From: Thermaerobacter marianensis
GTDB taxonomy: Bacteria > Bacillota > Sulfobacillia > DYIH01
Direction of reading: 5' to 3'
Length of the DNA stretch: 8,128 nucleotides
Assembly (NCBI GenBank): GCA_020723785.1
Contig: DYIH01000041.1
Span: 2,558-10,685, forward strand
This document shows positions 1-5,219 of the stretch, in pieces. Made by a program: the position numbers and the translations under genes. The notes under the pieces were generated by a model, which saw nothing but the letters and a program-made list of their open reading frames with translations, was not told the DNA's origin and searched no databases. Numbering within the stretch: the first letter of the stretch is position 1; each line of letters opens with the position of its first letter.

Positions 1-408
1 CTGGACGTCTTCTTCGCCACCGACCATGAGGAAATCGTCCTGGTAAAGGACATCCCCTTCCAGTCCGTGTGCGAACATCACCTGCTGCCTTTCATAGGCC
101 GGGCCCACGTGGCCTACATCCCGCGTGACGGCAGGATCACGGGGTTGTCCAAGCTGGCCCGGGTGGTGGAGGTGGCCTCCCGGCGGCCCCAGTTGCAGGA
201 ACGGCTGACGTCCCAGGTGGCCGACGCGCTGGTAGAGCGCCTCAACCCCAAGGGCGTGATCGTGGTCATCGAGGCCGAGCACCTCTGCATGACCATGCGC
301 GGTATACGCAAGCCGGGGGCGGTGACCGTCACCTCGGTCGTCCGGGGGGTCATGGCTTCGTCCGCGGCTACGCGGGCCGAAGCGATGGCGCTGATCAACG
401 GTGGATAA
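1..408 (+). CDS. folE: GTP cyclohydrolase I (FolE), C-terminal part, cut by the window edge
   Basis: Converts GTP to 7,8-dihydroneopterin triphosphate, the first step of tetrahydrofolate/pterin synthesis in the cytoplasm. The reading frame is open from base 1 and runs 135 residues to a TAA, so the N-terminal third or so of the usual ~180-200 residues lies outside the window. Visible family marks are the zinc/active-site motif CEHHLLPF (residues 24-31), YIPRDGRITGLSKLAR with the conserved GLSK, RPQLQERLT, and the second zinc cysteine in EHLCMTMRGIR (Cys96). The usual C-terminal block with MASSAATRAEAM is intact, so the visible part looks functional. It lies upstream of the respiratory operon but is separated from it by a promoter, so the two are probably expressed independently. 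No clear terminator follows it. Family identity is seen directly; the start cannot be judged. Confidence 0.96.
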   Translation: MDVFFATDHEEIVLVKDIPFQSVCEHHLLPFIGRAHVAYIPRDGRITGLSKLARVVEVASRRPQLQERLTSQVADALVERLNPKGVIVVIEAEHLCMTMRGIRKPGAVTVTSVVRGVMASSAATRAEAMALINGG

Positions 409-447
409 TGCGGACTAGTCAAATCGGGCTAGTTATGATGCATTTTC

Positions 448-459
448 AGCTTGCAAGCT
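448..459. promoter_or_regulatory. Perfect 12-base palindrome upstream of the bc-operon promoter (candidate operator)
   Basis: AGCTTGCAAGCT is a perfect inverted repeat ending 13 bases before the -35 box. Its CTTGCA half (450-455) recurs at 472-477, exactly 22 bases on, about two helical turns, where it overlaps the -35 element. Such an arrangement suits a dimeric regulator that covers the -35. I do not recognise the site as a known operator, and the regulator is not in the window. It is too short and lacks a T-run to be the folE terminator. Confidence 0.3.
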
Positions 460-472
460 CGATAAATTAATC

Positions 473-502
473 TTGCACATCAACCGCGGGGCTAGCTATA
501 AT
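473..502 (+). promoter_or_regulatory. Sigma-A type promoter for the cytochrome bc operon
   Basis: TTGCAC (473-478) and a perfect TATAAT (497-502) are separated by 18 bases, matching the housekeeping consensus at 5 of 6 and 6 of 6 positions. It lies in the AT-richer gap after folE, with the -10 box 43 bases upstream of the TTG start of the cytochrome b6 gene and no competing gene between. Transcription would start near 508-510. The box is embedded in GGGCTAGCTATAAT, a near copy of GGGCTAGTTATGAT at 426-439. Confidence 0.75.
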
Positions 503-528
503 TGGCCCTAGTTGGATAGATTAGTTCC

Positions 529-535
529 GGGAGGG
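529..535 (+). promoter_or_regulatory. Ribosome binding site that fixes the TTG start of cytochrome b6
   Basis: GGGAGGG ends 10 bases before TTG 546, which is the only sensible start in the cytochrome b6 frame, since a TAG at 522-524 closes it upstream. An ATG at 539 is only three bases from the Shine-Dalgarno, is in another frame and stops after 16 codons. The Rieske gene shows a matching 10-base spacing between GGAGGG and its ATG. Confidence 0.75.
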
Positions 536-545
536 AAAATGTCCA

Positions 546-1301
546 TTGGCAGGCCTCTGGAACAAAATCAAGCAGACGAATATTTATAAGTCCATTTACC
601 GCAACGACTATCCAACCACGCCGCGCAACCAGGTGCTGGTCATCTTGAACAGCGTGGCGCTGCACCTGCATCCGGTCAAGATACCGAAGAGCGGCGTAAA
701 GGTTACATACACCTGGGGGCTGGGCGGCACTTCGCTGCTGATGTTCCTCCTGCTGACGGTCACCGGCGTCATCCTCATGTTCTACTACATACCCTCGACC
801 GCCATGGGCCAAGCCTACTTCTCGGTTAAAAATCTTGAAACCGGGCCGCTTTTCGGCATGTACATGCGCAACCTGCACCGCTGGACGGCCCACGGCATGG
901 TGCTGATCGTCTTCCTCCACATGTGCCGCGTCTTCTATACCGGTTCCTACAAGCGTCCCCGGGAGTTCAACTGGGCTCTGGGGGTCGTTCTTCTGACGGT
1001 CACCTTCCTGCTGAGCTTCACCGGTTACCTCCTGCCATGGGACCAACTGGCCTTCTGGGCCATCACCGTCGGCACCAACATGGCGGGGGCGACCCCGCCC
1101 AGGGAAATCGTTGGCAAGTACGTGCGCTTCGCCCTGCTGGGGGGCTTTGAGATCGGCCAGGCCACCCTGATCCGCTGGTACACGCTCCATGTCATCTTCC
1201 TGCCGCTGGCCGCCATCGTCCTCATGGCCGTACACTTCTGGCGGGTGCGCAAGGACGGCGGCATCTCCACGCCCATCCACGAGGAGGACGACAACGCCTA
1301 G
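546..1301 (+). CDS. petB: Cytochrome b6 (N-terminal cytochrome b subunit of a quinol:cytochrome c oxidoreductase)
   Basis: Integral membrane diheme subunit that carries electrons from quinol across the membrane in a Q cycle. At 251 residues it is a b6-length protein holding the four-helix heme core only; the remaining helices are encoded by the next gene. The bis-His heme ligands are visible: H111 and H125 in helix B (LHRWTAHG...FLHMCRVF, 13 residues between) and H215 and H230 in helix D (14 residues between, the b6/Gram-positive spacing). The loop YTGSYKRPRE, the helix C end GYLLPWDQLAFWA and C-terminal HFWRVRKDGGIS are typical. The heme c_i cysteine of b6f-type proteins is absent: the YCLGG-like position reads WGLGG (Gly58). 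The start is TTG, chosen by GGGAGGG 10 bases upstream. First gene of the bc operon, 38 bases before subunit IV. Also nameable as a QcrB N-terminal part. Confidence 0.95.
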   Translation: MAGLWNKIKQTNIYKSIYRNDYPTTPRNQVLVILNSVALHLHPVKIPKSGVKVTYTWGLGGTSLLMFLLLTVTGVILMFYYIPSTAMGQAYFSVKNLETGPLFGMYMRNLHRWTAHGMVLIVFLHMCRVFYTGSYKRPREFNWALGVVLLTVTFLLSFTGYLLPWDQLAFWAITVGTNMAGATPPREIVGKYVRFALLGGFEIGQATLIRWYTLHVIFLPLAAIVLMAVHFWRVRKDGGISTPIHEEDDNA

Positions 1302-1339
1302 GCGATCCCTTCGCCAAGTTTCGCAAGGGGGTAACGGGT

Positions 1340-2122
1340 ATGGCGAGCGGTTTGACCCAGGAGACCAAGGAGCAAGCGGCCGAGCTCCGGGAAGGCGCCG
1401 CGGGCCGGGAAGACGGCGCCCGGGCCGAGAAGGAGACGGTCTTCGTCTGGCCGCATCTCGTGAAGATCGAGATGATCGGCATGCTCCTCTATGTGCTGCT
1501 CTTTTCCCTGATGGCCATCTTCGTCAACGCGCCGCTGCGCAACCTGGCCAACCCCGAGGTTACGCCCAACCCGGCCAAGGCGCCGTGGTACTTCCTCGGC
1601 CTGCAGGAACTGCTTCTGCACATGAACCCGGCCCTGGCCGGCGTCATCGTACCCACGGCGGTGCTCATCGGTTTGGCCGCCATCCCCTACATCGACACCA
1701 GGCGCGCCGGGACCGGCATCTACTTCAGCACGAGGAAGGGCCGGATGATCGCCATCTTCTCGTTCGTCTACACCGCGGTTTGGAACATCGGCCTGATCCT
1801 GATCGACGAGTTCCTGGTCCTGCCGGGGATGGCGGAGGGAGCCCGCGGCATCGGCCCGGCCCTCAAGACCTTTGCCGGCGCCCCCCCGTGGATCACCGAT
1901 TGGGCCGTCCCCATCTTCTTCATGTTGCTCATCCCGGCCCTGCTGGTGCTGATCGTCAAGCGGGTCTGGCAGGCGAACACGCGGGAAGTGATGATCGCCC
2001 TGTTTTCGTTCTTCGTGTCCTCTTTCATCGTGCTCACCGCCATCGGCACCGCTTTCCGGGGCCATAGCATGAGGCTGGTCTGGCCCTGGGAGGTCGGGCA
2101 TCCGGAGGAGATGCTGCAGTAG
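1340..2122 (+). CDS. petD: Cytochrome b subunit IV (C-terminal cytochrome b part with the Qo motif)
   Basis: Completes cytochrome b and forms much of the quinol oxidation (Qo) site with the Rieske protein. The 260-residue protein has a hydrophilic, charged N-terminus (about 1-32), then VFVWPHLVKIEMIGML leading into the first helix (~44-60), further helices near 100-115, 135-155 and 190-210, and an additional one at about 220-240; subunit IV of b6f normally has three helices and ~160 residues. The Qo motif lies after NPEVTPNPAK and reads APWYFLGLQELL (A81, P82, W83, Y84), so the catalytic acidic residue of PEWY/PDWY is replaced by proline. AAGGGGG lies 8 bases before the ATG. The WPWEVGHPEEM end is hydrophilic. 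It is read with petB and the Rieske gene; a transport function is excluded by the context and the PWYF block. Confidence 0.92.
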   Translation: MASGLTQETKEQAAELREGAAGREDGARAEKETVFVWPHLVKIEMIGMLLYVLLFSLMAIFVNAPLRNLANPEVTPNPAKAPWYFLGLQELLLHMNPALAGVIVPTAVLIGLAAIPYIDTRRAGTGIYFSTRKGRMIAIFSFVYTAVWNIGLILIDEFLVLPGMAEGARGIGPALKTFAGAPPWITDWAVPIFFMLLIPALLVLIVKRVWQANTREVMIALFSFFVSSFIVLTAIGTAFRGHSMRLVWPWEVGHPEEMLQ

Positions 2123-2133
2123 TCCGGGCGGTT

Positions 2134-2150
2134 TCACGCCGGCGGCGCGT
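2134..2150 (+). repeat. 17-base near-repeat, copy 1 (gap before the Rieske gene)
   Basis: TCACGCCGGCGGCGCGT lies in the 68-base gap between subunit IV and the Rieske gene. It matches 16 of 17 bases with a segment at 2973-2989 in the gap before the cytochrome c gene. The TAG stop just before it begins TAGTCCGGGCGG, which is also nearly repeated at 2790-2801. Function unknown; shared GC bias may explain part of it. Confidence 0.4.
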
Positions 2151-2190
2151 CCCGGCAAACGGACCAGGTGGAGTGGAGGGTGAAGGCAAT

Positions 2191-2760
2191 ATGGCCGACG
2201 CAGAGGACAATGCCATGAATGGATATCAAGCGGCTCCGACGGCGCAGGCCGGGGAGGCAGCGGCTTCTCCCGACGCGCGGCAGCCGCAAAAAGGGGTGAC
2301 CCGCCGGCAGCTCCTCCGTTCCATGATGTGGGGCTCGGTAGGCGTCTGGGCCGCGGGCAGCGTGGCGAGCGGCGTGACCATGTTCTGGCCGCGCAAGGTT
2401 GCCGGTTTCGGCGGCAAGGTGGAAGCCGGCAAGGTGGACGACTTCAAGGTGAACACGGTCACCAAGGTGGCCGAGGGGAAGTTCTACCTGGTCCGGCTCC
2501 CGGAGGGATTCGTCGCCCTGTACTGGAAATGCCCACACCTGGGTTGCACCGTGCCCTGGTCGCCGCCTGAGAACCCCGGCAAGTTCCATTGCCCCTGTCA
2601 CAGCTCCGTCTTCGCCATGACAGGCCAGAAGCTGGCTGGGCCGACGCCGCGGTCCATGGACATCATGAAGGTGGAAATCGTCGACGGCAAGGTGATCGTC
2701 GATACCGGCAAGATCACCGAACGTATGAACTTCAGCCCTTCGGAAATCACGCGGGCCTAG
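2191..2760 (+). CDS. qcrA: Rieske [2Fe-2S] iron-sulfur protein of the bc complex
   Basis: One-electron acceptor at the Qo site that passes electrons from quinol to the cytochrome c subunit. The 189-residue protein starts with a low-complexity Ala/Gln-rich stretch (1-34), then a twin-arginine signal anchor (TRRQLLR at 37-43, hydrophobic helix ~45-66), followed by the soluble domain outside the membrane. Cluster ligands are complete: C114-P-H116-L-G-C119 and C134-P-C136-H137-S-S, giving Cys/His ligands C114, H116, C134, H137 and the disulfide C119-C136. The later GPTPRSMD block with its conserved Pro is typical. ATG 2191 is chosen over an in-frame GTG at 2173 because GGAGGG (2175-2180) sits 10 bases before the ATG. 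The longer than usual N-terminal extension before the Tat motif is the only oddity. Confidence 0.95.
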   Translation: MADAEDNAMNGYQAAPTAQAGEAAASPDARQPQKGVTRRQLLRSMMWGSVGVWAAGSVASGVTMFWPRKVAGFGGKVEAGKVDDFKVNTVTKVAEGKFYLVRLPEGFVALYWKCPHLGCTVPWSPPENPGKFHCPCHSSVFAMTGQKLAGPTPRSMDIMKVEIVDGKVIVDTGKITERMNFSPSEITRA

Positions 2761-2824
2761 TTGTTGGTCAAGACGGCCCTCGGCCGGTGTAGTCCGGTCG
2801 GGGAGAGGGAGGAAACGGCTGCGC

Positions 2825-2938
2825 ATGCCTATCATGGGCATAGAGGTCTCGGAGACGATGGAACTCGTCCTGGTCATCCTGATCGTCTTCGTGACGCTGA
2901 CAGCCTTATACTTCATCCAGCGCTGGATCGGAGAATAA
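2825..2938 (+). CDS. 37-residue single-helix membrane protein inside the bc operon
   Basis: A short reading frame of 38 codons including TAA, in a 318-base space between the Rieske and cytochrome c genes. The product starts MPIMGIEVSETME, has one hydrophobic stretch of about 19 residues (LVLVILIVFVTLTALYFI, roughly 14-31), and ends QRWIGE. AGGGAGG (2806-2812) precedes the ATG by 12 bases; a second in-frame ATG follows at 2834. The acidic N-terminus and the basic residue after the helix suggest N-out/C-in topology. By position and size it resembles the one-helix accessory subunits of b6f complexes (PetG, PetL, PetM, PetN), but I see no sequence similarity and do not recognise the family. A structural or assembly role in the complex is inference. 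The coherent transmembrane segment, clean start and stop, and Shine-Dalgarno argue that it is real. Confidence 0.68.
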   Translation: MPIMGIEVSETMELVLVILIVFVTLTALYFIQRWIGE

Positions 2939-2972
2939 CCGTCGGTTTTGTAAAGTGGATGGCATTGTCGCC

Positions 2973-2989
2973 TCACTCCGGCGGCGCGT
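2973..2989 (+). repeat. 17-base near-repeat, copy 2 (gap before the cytochrome c gene)
   Basis: TCACTCCGGCGGCGCGT differs from the copy at 2134-2150 at one base. It lies in the 140-base gap after the small membrane protein gene, 89 bases before the chosen cytochrome c start. A TCAC/GTGA pairing (2973-2976 with 2988-2991) exists in this copy but is not preserved in the other, so the similarity is in sequence, not in a shared hairpin. No promoter or terminator was recognised in this gap. Confidence 0.4.
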
Positions 2990-3078
2990 GAAGTGTCCGC
3001 TGTAACATCCCAAGGGTGTTGCGGTGTGCGCGGCTGCGTCGCGTGGAGAGGCGACAGGCATGGGGAAGGGGAGGCGCG

Positions 3079-3975
3079 GTGCGGTACGGACGTCATCACC
3101 TGGTGGTGCTGATCCTAAGCTCGCTCATCGTCCTGTTGATGACCGCGTACGGGCTGGGTGAAACGAAGCGGACGGACATGGCCGGAGCGCGGCAGAAAAA
3201 AGAGTCCCTGGTGCGGGGCCTCGAGCTGTATGCCAGGAACTGTTCCACCTGTCACGGACCACAGGGCGAAGGGTGCATCGCCCCTCCCCTGAACCGTCCC
3301 GACCTCAGGGGGCCACGGGAGAAGAACAAGCCCGCGGCTGAAATGCTGCATCAGGTCATCACCAGGGGGCGGCCGGGGACCGGCGTTCCACGTTGGGTGA
3401 AGGCGCCGGACGGTAGATGGGCGTCCTACACGACGATGCCGGCCTGGCACAAGGACCACGGCGGGCCCCTGAACGACATGCACATCGAGGATCTCGTCAA
3501 CTTCATCATGGAAGGCGACTTCGGTCAGGTCTTCGGCAAGATCAAGGAGTTGGAGGCGGAGACGGAAAAGTCGATGAGGAGCGCCAAGCCCCCTATCGAC
3601 CCCCTGAAGCTGCCGATGCGCGATGCTCCCGGCCTGAGCAAGGCGGAGAACGAGGAAGCCCAGCGCATCTTCACCCAGAAGTGCGCTGCCTGCCACCGCA
3701 TCGGCAGCCGCGGCAGCTCGGTCGGCCCGGATCTATCCTTCCTCGGCGAGTGGGGCCTGGACCGCGAATTCCTGAAGGCGTGGATCAAGGATCCGTCCAG
3801 TGTGGCCAACCGCATGCCGGCGTACTACAGCAATTACGGGCCCGATCTGAACCTGGAGAACAAGACCCCGATCGAGCCGTCGGGCCCGACGATGATGCCT
3901 CCCGTTCCGATGACCGATGCCGAACTGGAGACGCTGGTGAATTACCTGCTCGCGCTGAAGCTCGATCGGAAATAG
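3079..3975 (+). CDS. Membrane-anchored diheme cytochrome c (c1/f-replacing subunit)
   Basis: Likely receives electrons from the Rieske cluster and hands them to a soluble carrier or terminal oxidase/reductase outside the membrane. The 298-residue protein has an N-terminal anchor or uncleaved signal (helix ~8-26 after RYGRHH), then two class I cytochrome c domains: CSTCH at 55-59 and CAACH at 202-206, linked by a charged segment (KIKELEAETEKSM). Possible Met ligands are M120 (TTMPAWH) in the first domain and M246 (NRMPAYY) or the later TMMPP in the second; the end has the usual DAELETLVNYLLALK helix. GTG 3079 is preferred because GGGGAGG lies four bases before it; in-frame GTGs at 3016 and 3043 have no good ribosome site and would add an Arg-rich leader. 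Fifth gene of the operon; gene name left open because naming varies for such diheme subunits. Confidence 0.9.
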   Translation: MRYGRHHLVVLILSSLIVLLMTAYGLGETKRTDMAGARQKKESLVRGLELYARNCSTCHGPQGEGCIAPPLNRPDLRGPREKNKPAAEMLHQVITRGRPGTGVPRWVKAPDGRWASYTTMPAWHKDHGGPLNDMHIEDLVNFIMEGDFGQVFGKIKELEAETEKSMRSAKPPIDPLKLPMRDAPGLSKAENEEAQRIFTQKCAACHRIGSRGSSVGPDLSFLGEWGLDREFLKAWIKDPSSVANRMPAYYSNYGPDLNLENKTPIEPSGPTMMPPVPMTDAELETLVNYLLALKLDRK

Positions 3976-3994
3976 CGGGCTGCTGCGAGGGGTC

Positions 3995-4636
3995 TTGGGG
4001 TGTGAAGAGGTTGTGCCTTGGCTGATCGTCGGGGTGCTGGCCTTCGGAGCCGGCGCCCTTTTCCGGCTGTCGAAAACGATGGGCATCCCGGCCCTGCAGA
4101 TGCTCGGTTTCTGGTTACTGGTGGCCCTCGGTCTGATCGTCGCCCGGGCCTTCCGCCAACAGCAGTCGGCGGCGGGCCGCGCCCAGGTGGCGGCGATCCT
4201 GTCGGCGGCCGAGGGGTGGCGGGTGGCCGGTTCGTCACCGGAGTCGACCGTTGTGGTGGGGCCGGGCGGGGTCGGCGTGCTGGTCTTCGACGAGATGGCC
4301 GACTACGGGCGCGGTCCGCGTGCCCGGCGGCGGCTGGCGGCGGCGCGGGAGCGGGCGGCCTCGTCGGCCGGGGTGGCGCGGGCCGCGTTGGCCGGGTGCG
4401 AGGCGGCCGCCGGGGTGCCCGTATACCCGTGCCTGGTGTTGTTGCGGCGGCGGGCGCCCGAATCGGACGGTGGCTTGCGCCAACCCGGCGAGGCGGCGAT
4501 GGTCAACCCGGAAGGGGGGGCCGGCTTCCTGCGGGCCCTGCCCGAGGTCGGCGGTTTCGATGAGACACGGCGCATCGTGGTTGCCAATTGTTTACGCCGG
4601 ACGCTGGGCGACCCTGCGACACGCTCCGGTTTATGA
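3995..4636 (+). CDS. Two-helix membrane protein with a degenerate NERD-like domain, function unknown
   Basis: About 213 residues. Two hydrophobic segments (about 7-23 and 34-50) are joined by RLSKTMGIP, followed by a cytoplasmic-looking Ala/Arg-rich domain. In that domain STVVVGPGGVGVLVFDE (84-100), an Arg/Ala-rich helix, VPVYPCLVLL and a final VVANCLRRTL follow the order of NERD (nuclease-related) domains, whose core is a GPxGVFVIExKxxxG-like block. The usual E-x-K is not kept here (FDEM), so nuclease activity is doubtful. The start is uncertain: TTG 3995 and GTG 4013 both have poor Shine-Dalgarno spacing (2 bases); GTG 4013 still keeps the first helix. It follows the cytochrome c gene by 20 bases with no terminator and precedes the ferredoxin gene by 62 bases, so co-transcription is likely. 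The NERD assignment is by motif memory only. Confidence 0.72.
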   Translation: MGCEEVVPWLIVGVLAFGAGALFRLSKTMGIPALQMLGFWLLVALGLIVARAFRQQQSAAGRAQVAAILSAAEGWRVAGSSPESTVVVGPGGVGVLVFDEMADYGRGPRARRRLAAARERAASSAGVARAALAGCEAAAGVPVYPCLVLLRRRAPESDGGLRQPGEAAMVNPEGGAGFLRALPEVGGFDETRRIVVANCLRRTLGDPATRSGL

Positions 4637-4698
4637 TAGTATTGAGCATGTCGCGGCGCTTTTCCGATTAACCGGCCCAGCCCTCGGGAGGTAGGAAG

Positions 4699-5127
4699 AT
4701 GGCGCACCAGATCACCGACAAGTGCATCGGTTGCACGGCCTGCACGAAGGTCTGCCCGACCCGGGCGATCAGCGGCGAGCGCAAGCAGCAACACGTGATC
4801 GACCCCGCGCTGTGCATCGACTGCAGCGCCTGCACGCGGGTCTGCCCGGCCACGGCGATCATGGACCAGTTCGGGGTCTTCAAAGCCCGCGTCCCGAAGC
4901 GGTCAGACTGGCCCAAGCCGGTGGTCGACCCGCTCCTGTGCAGCGGCTGTTCCTTCTGCGTCTCGATCTGTCCCTTCGGCTGCCTGGAACTGGAGGGCGG
5001 CGGGCCGATGTGGGGCATTTGCCGGCTGGTCAAGCCGAACGAGTGCGTTGCCTGCAGGCAGTGCGAGAGCGTCTGCATCAAGTCGGCCATCCGGGTCGTG
5101 CCGCCGTCCATCGCCGGGGCGGCGTAA
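4699..5127 (+). CDS. Polyferredoxin with four [4Fe-4S] motifs
   Basis: A 142-residue iron-sulfur electron carrier, cytoplasmic by absence of signal or membrane segment. Four complete CxxCxxCxxxC motifs are visible: C9-C12-C15-C19, C39-C42-C45-C49, C81-C84-C87-C91 and C116-C119-C122-C126; the first three are followed by Pro as in bacterial ferredoxins, the last by Ile. It looks like two bacterial two-cluster ferredoxin modules joined by a segment at 55-77 (FGVFKARVPKRSDWPKP). Two further cysteines, C95 and C108, lie between clusters three and four. GGGAGG is 7 bases before the ATG. Last gene before a terminator, 62 bases after the NERD-like gene. It could serve as electron-transfer subunit of an unknown redox enzyme; a link to the bc complex is suggested only by the operon. 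The partner is not identifiable from sequence. Confidence 0.9.
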   Translation: MAHQITDKCIGCTACTKVCPTRAISGERKQQHVIDPALCIDCSACTRVCPATAIMDQFGVFKARVPKRSDWPKPVVDPLLCSGCSFCVSICPFGCLELEGGGPMWGICRLVKPNECVACRQCESVCIKSAIRVVPPSIAGAA

Positions 5128-5163
5128 TGCCGGAGCCGGGAGCCGGAGAAGGAAGCATGTGAA

Positions 5164-5189
5164 AGCGAGCCCCCGCGGGCTCGTTGTTT
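5164..5189 (+). terminator. Rho-independent terminator closing the bc/ferredoxin unit
   Basis: A 7-base perfect GC-rich stem, CGAGCCC (5166-5172) with GGGCTCG (5177-5183), has a four-base loop CCGC, can be extended by G-T and A-T pairs, and is followed by a T-rich tail (TTGTTT). It lies 36 bases after the ferredoxin stop. On the other strand the stem is followed only by a short T-run, so it may weakly serve coaX as well. Confidence 0.8.
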
Positions 5190-5219
5190 CATTGCGTGCC
5201 GCGTTGCGAGGGGGCCGTT

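Noticed and set aside
414..433. ACTAG/CTAGT inverted repeat as the folE terminator
   Set aside because: Five-base AT-containing stem with a ten-base loop and no T-run directly after it.
539..589. ATG at 539 opening a 16-codon frame at the head of the cytochrome b6 gene
   Set aside because: It is only three bases from the GGGAGGG site, is out of frame with the cytochrome b6 gene and gives a non-descript peptide; TTG 546 has the proper spacing.
492..1280. Long minus-strand open frame opposite cytochrome b6
   Set aside because: The His/Gln/Asp-rich translation has no domain character and mirrors the codon bias of the true gene in GC-rich DNA.
1298..2158. Long minus-strand open frame opposite subunit IV
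   Set aside because: Hydrophilic low-complexity product, fully antisense to a recognised membrane protein gene.
2761..2991. 76-residue plus-strand frame in the spacer after the Rieske gene
   Set aside because: It is out of frame with, and overlaps, the 37-residue membrane protein, which has better start signals and a coherent helix.
2134..3099. 321-residue minus-strand frame across the Rieske gene and the following spacer
   Set aside because: No ribosome site or motif; it overlaps two well-supported plus-strand genes.
4632..4643. TATGAT/TAGTAT as a -10 box for a separate ferredoxin promoter
   Set aside because: No acceptable -35 hexamer at 16-18 bases upstream; a weak promoter cannot be excluded but is not supported.
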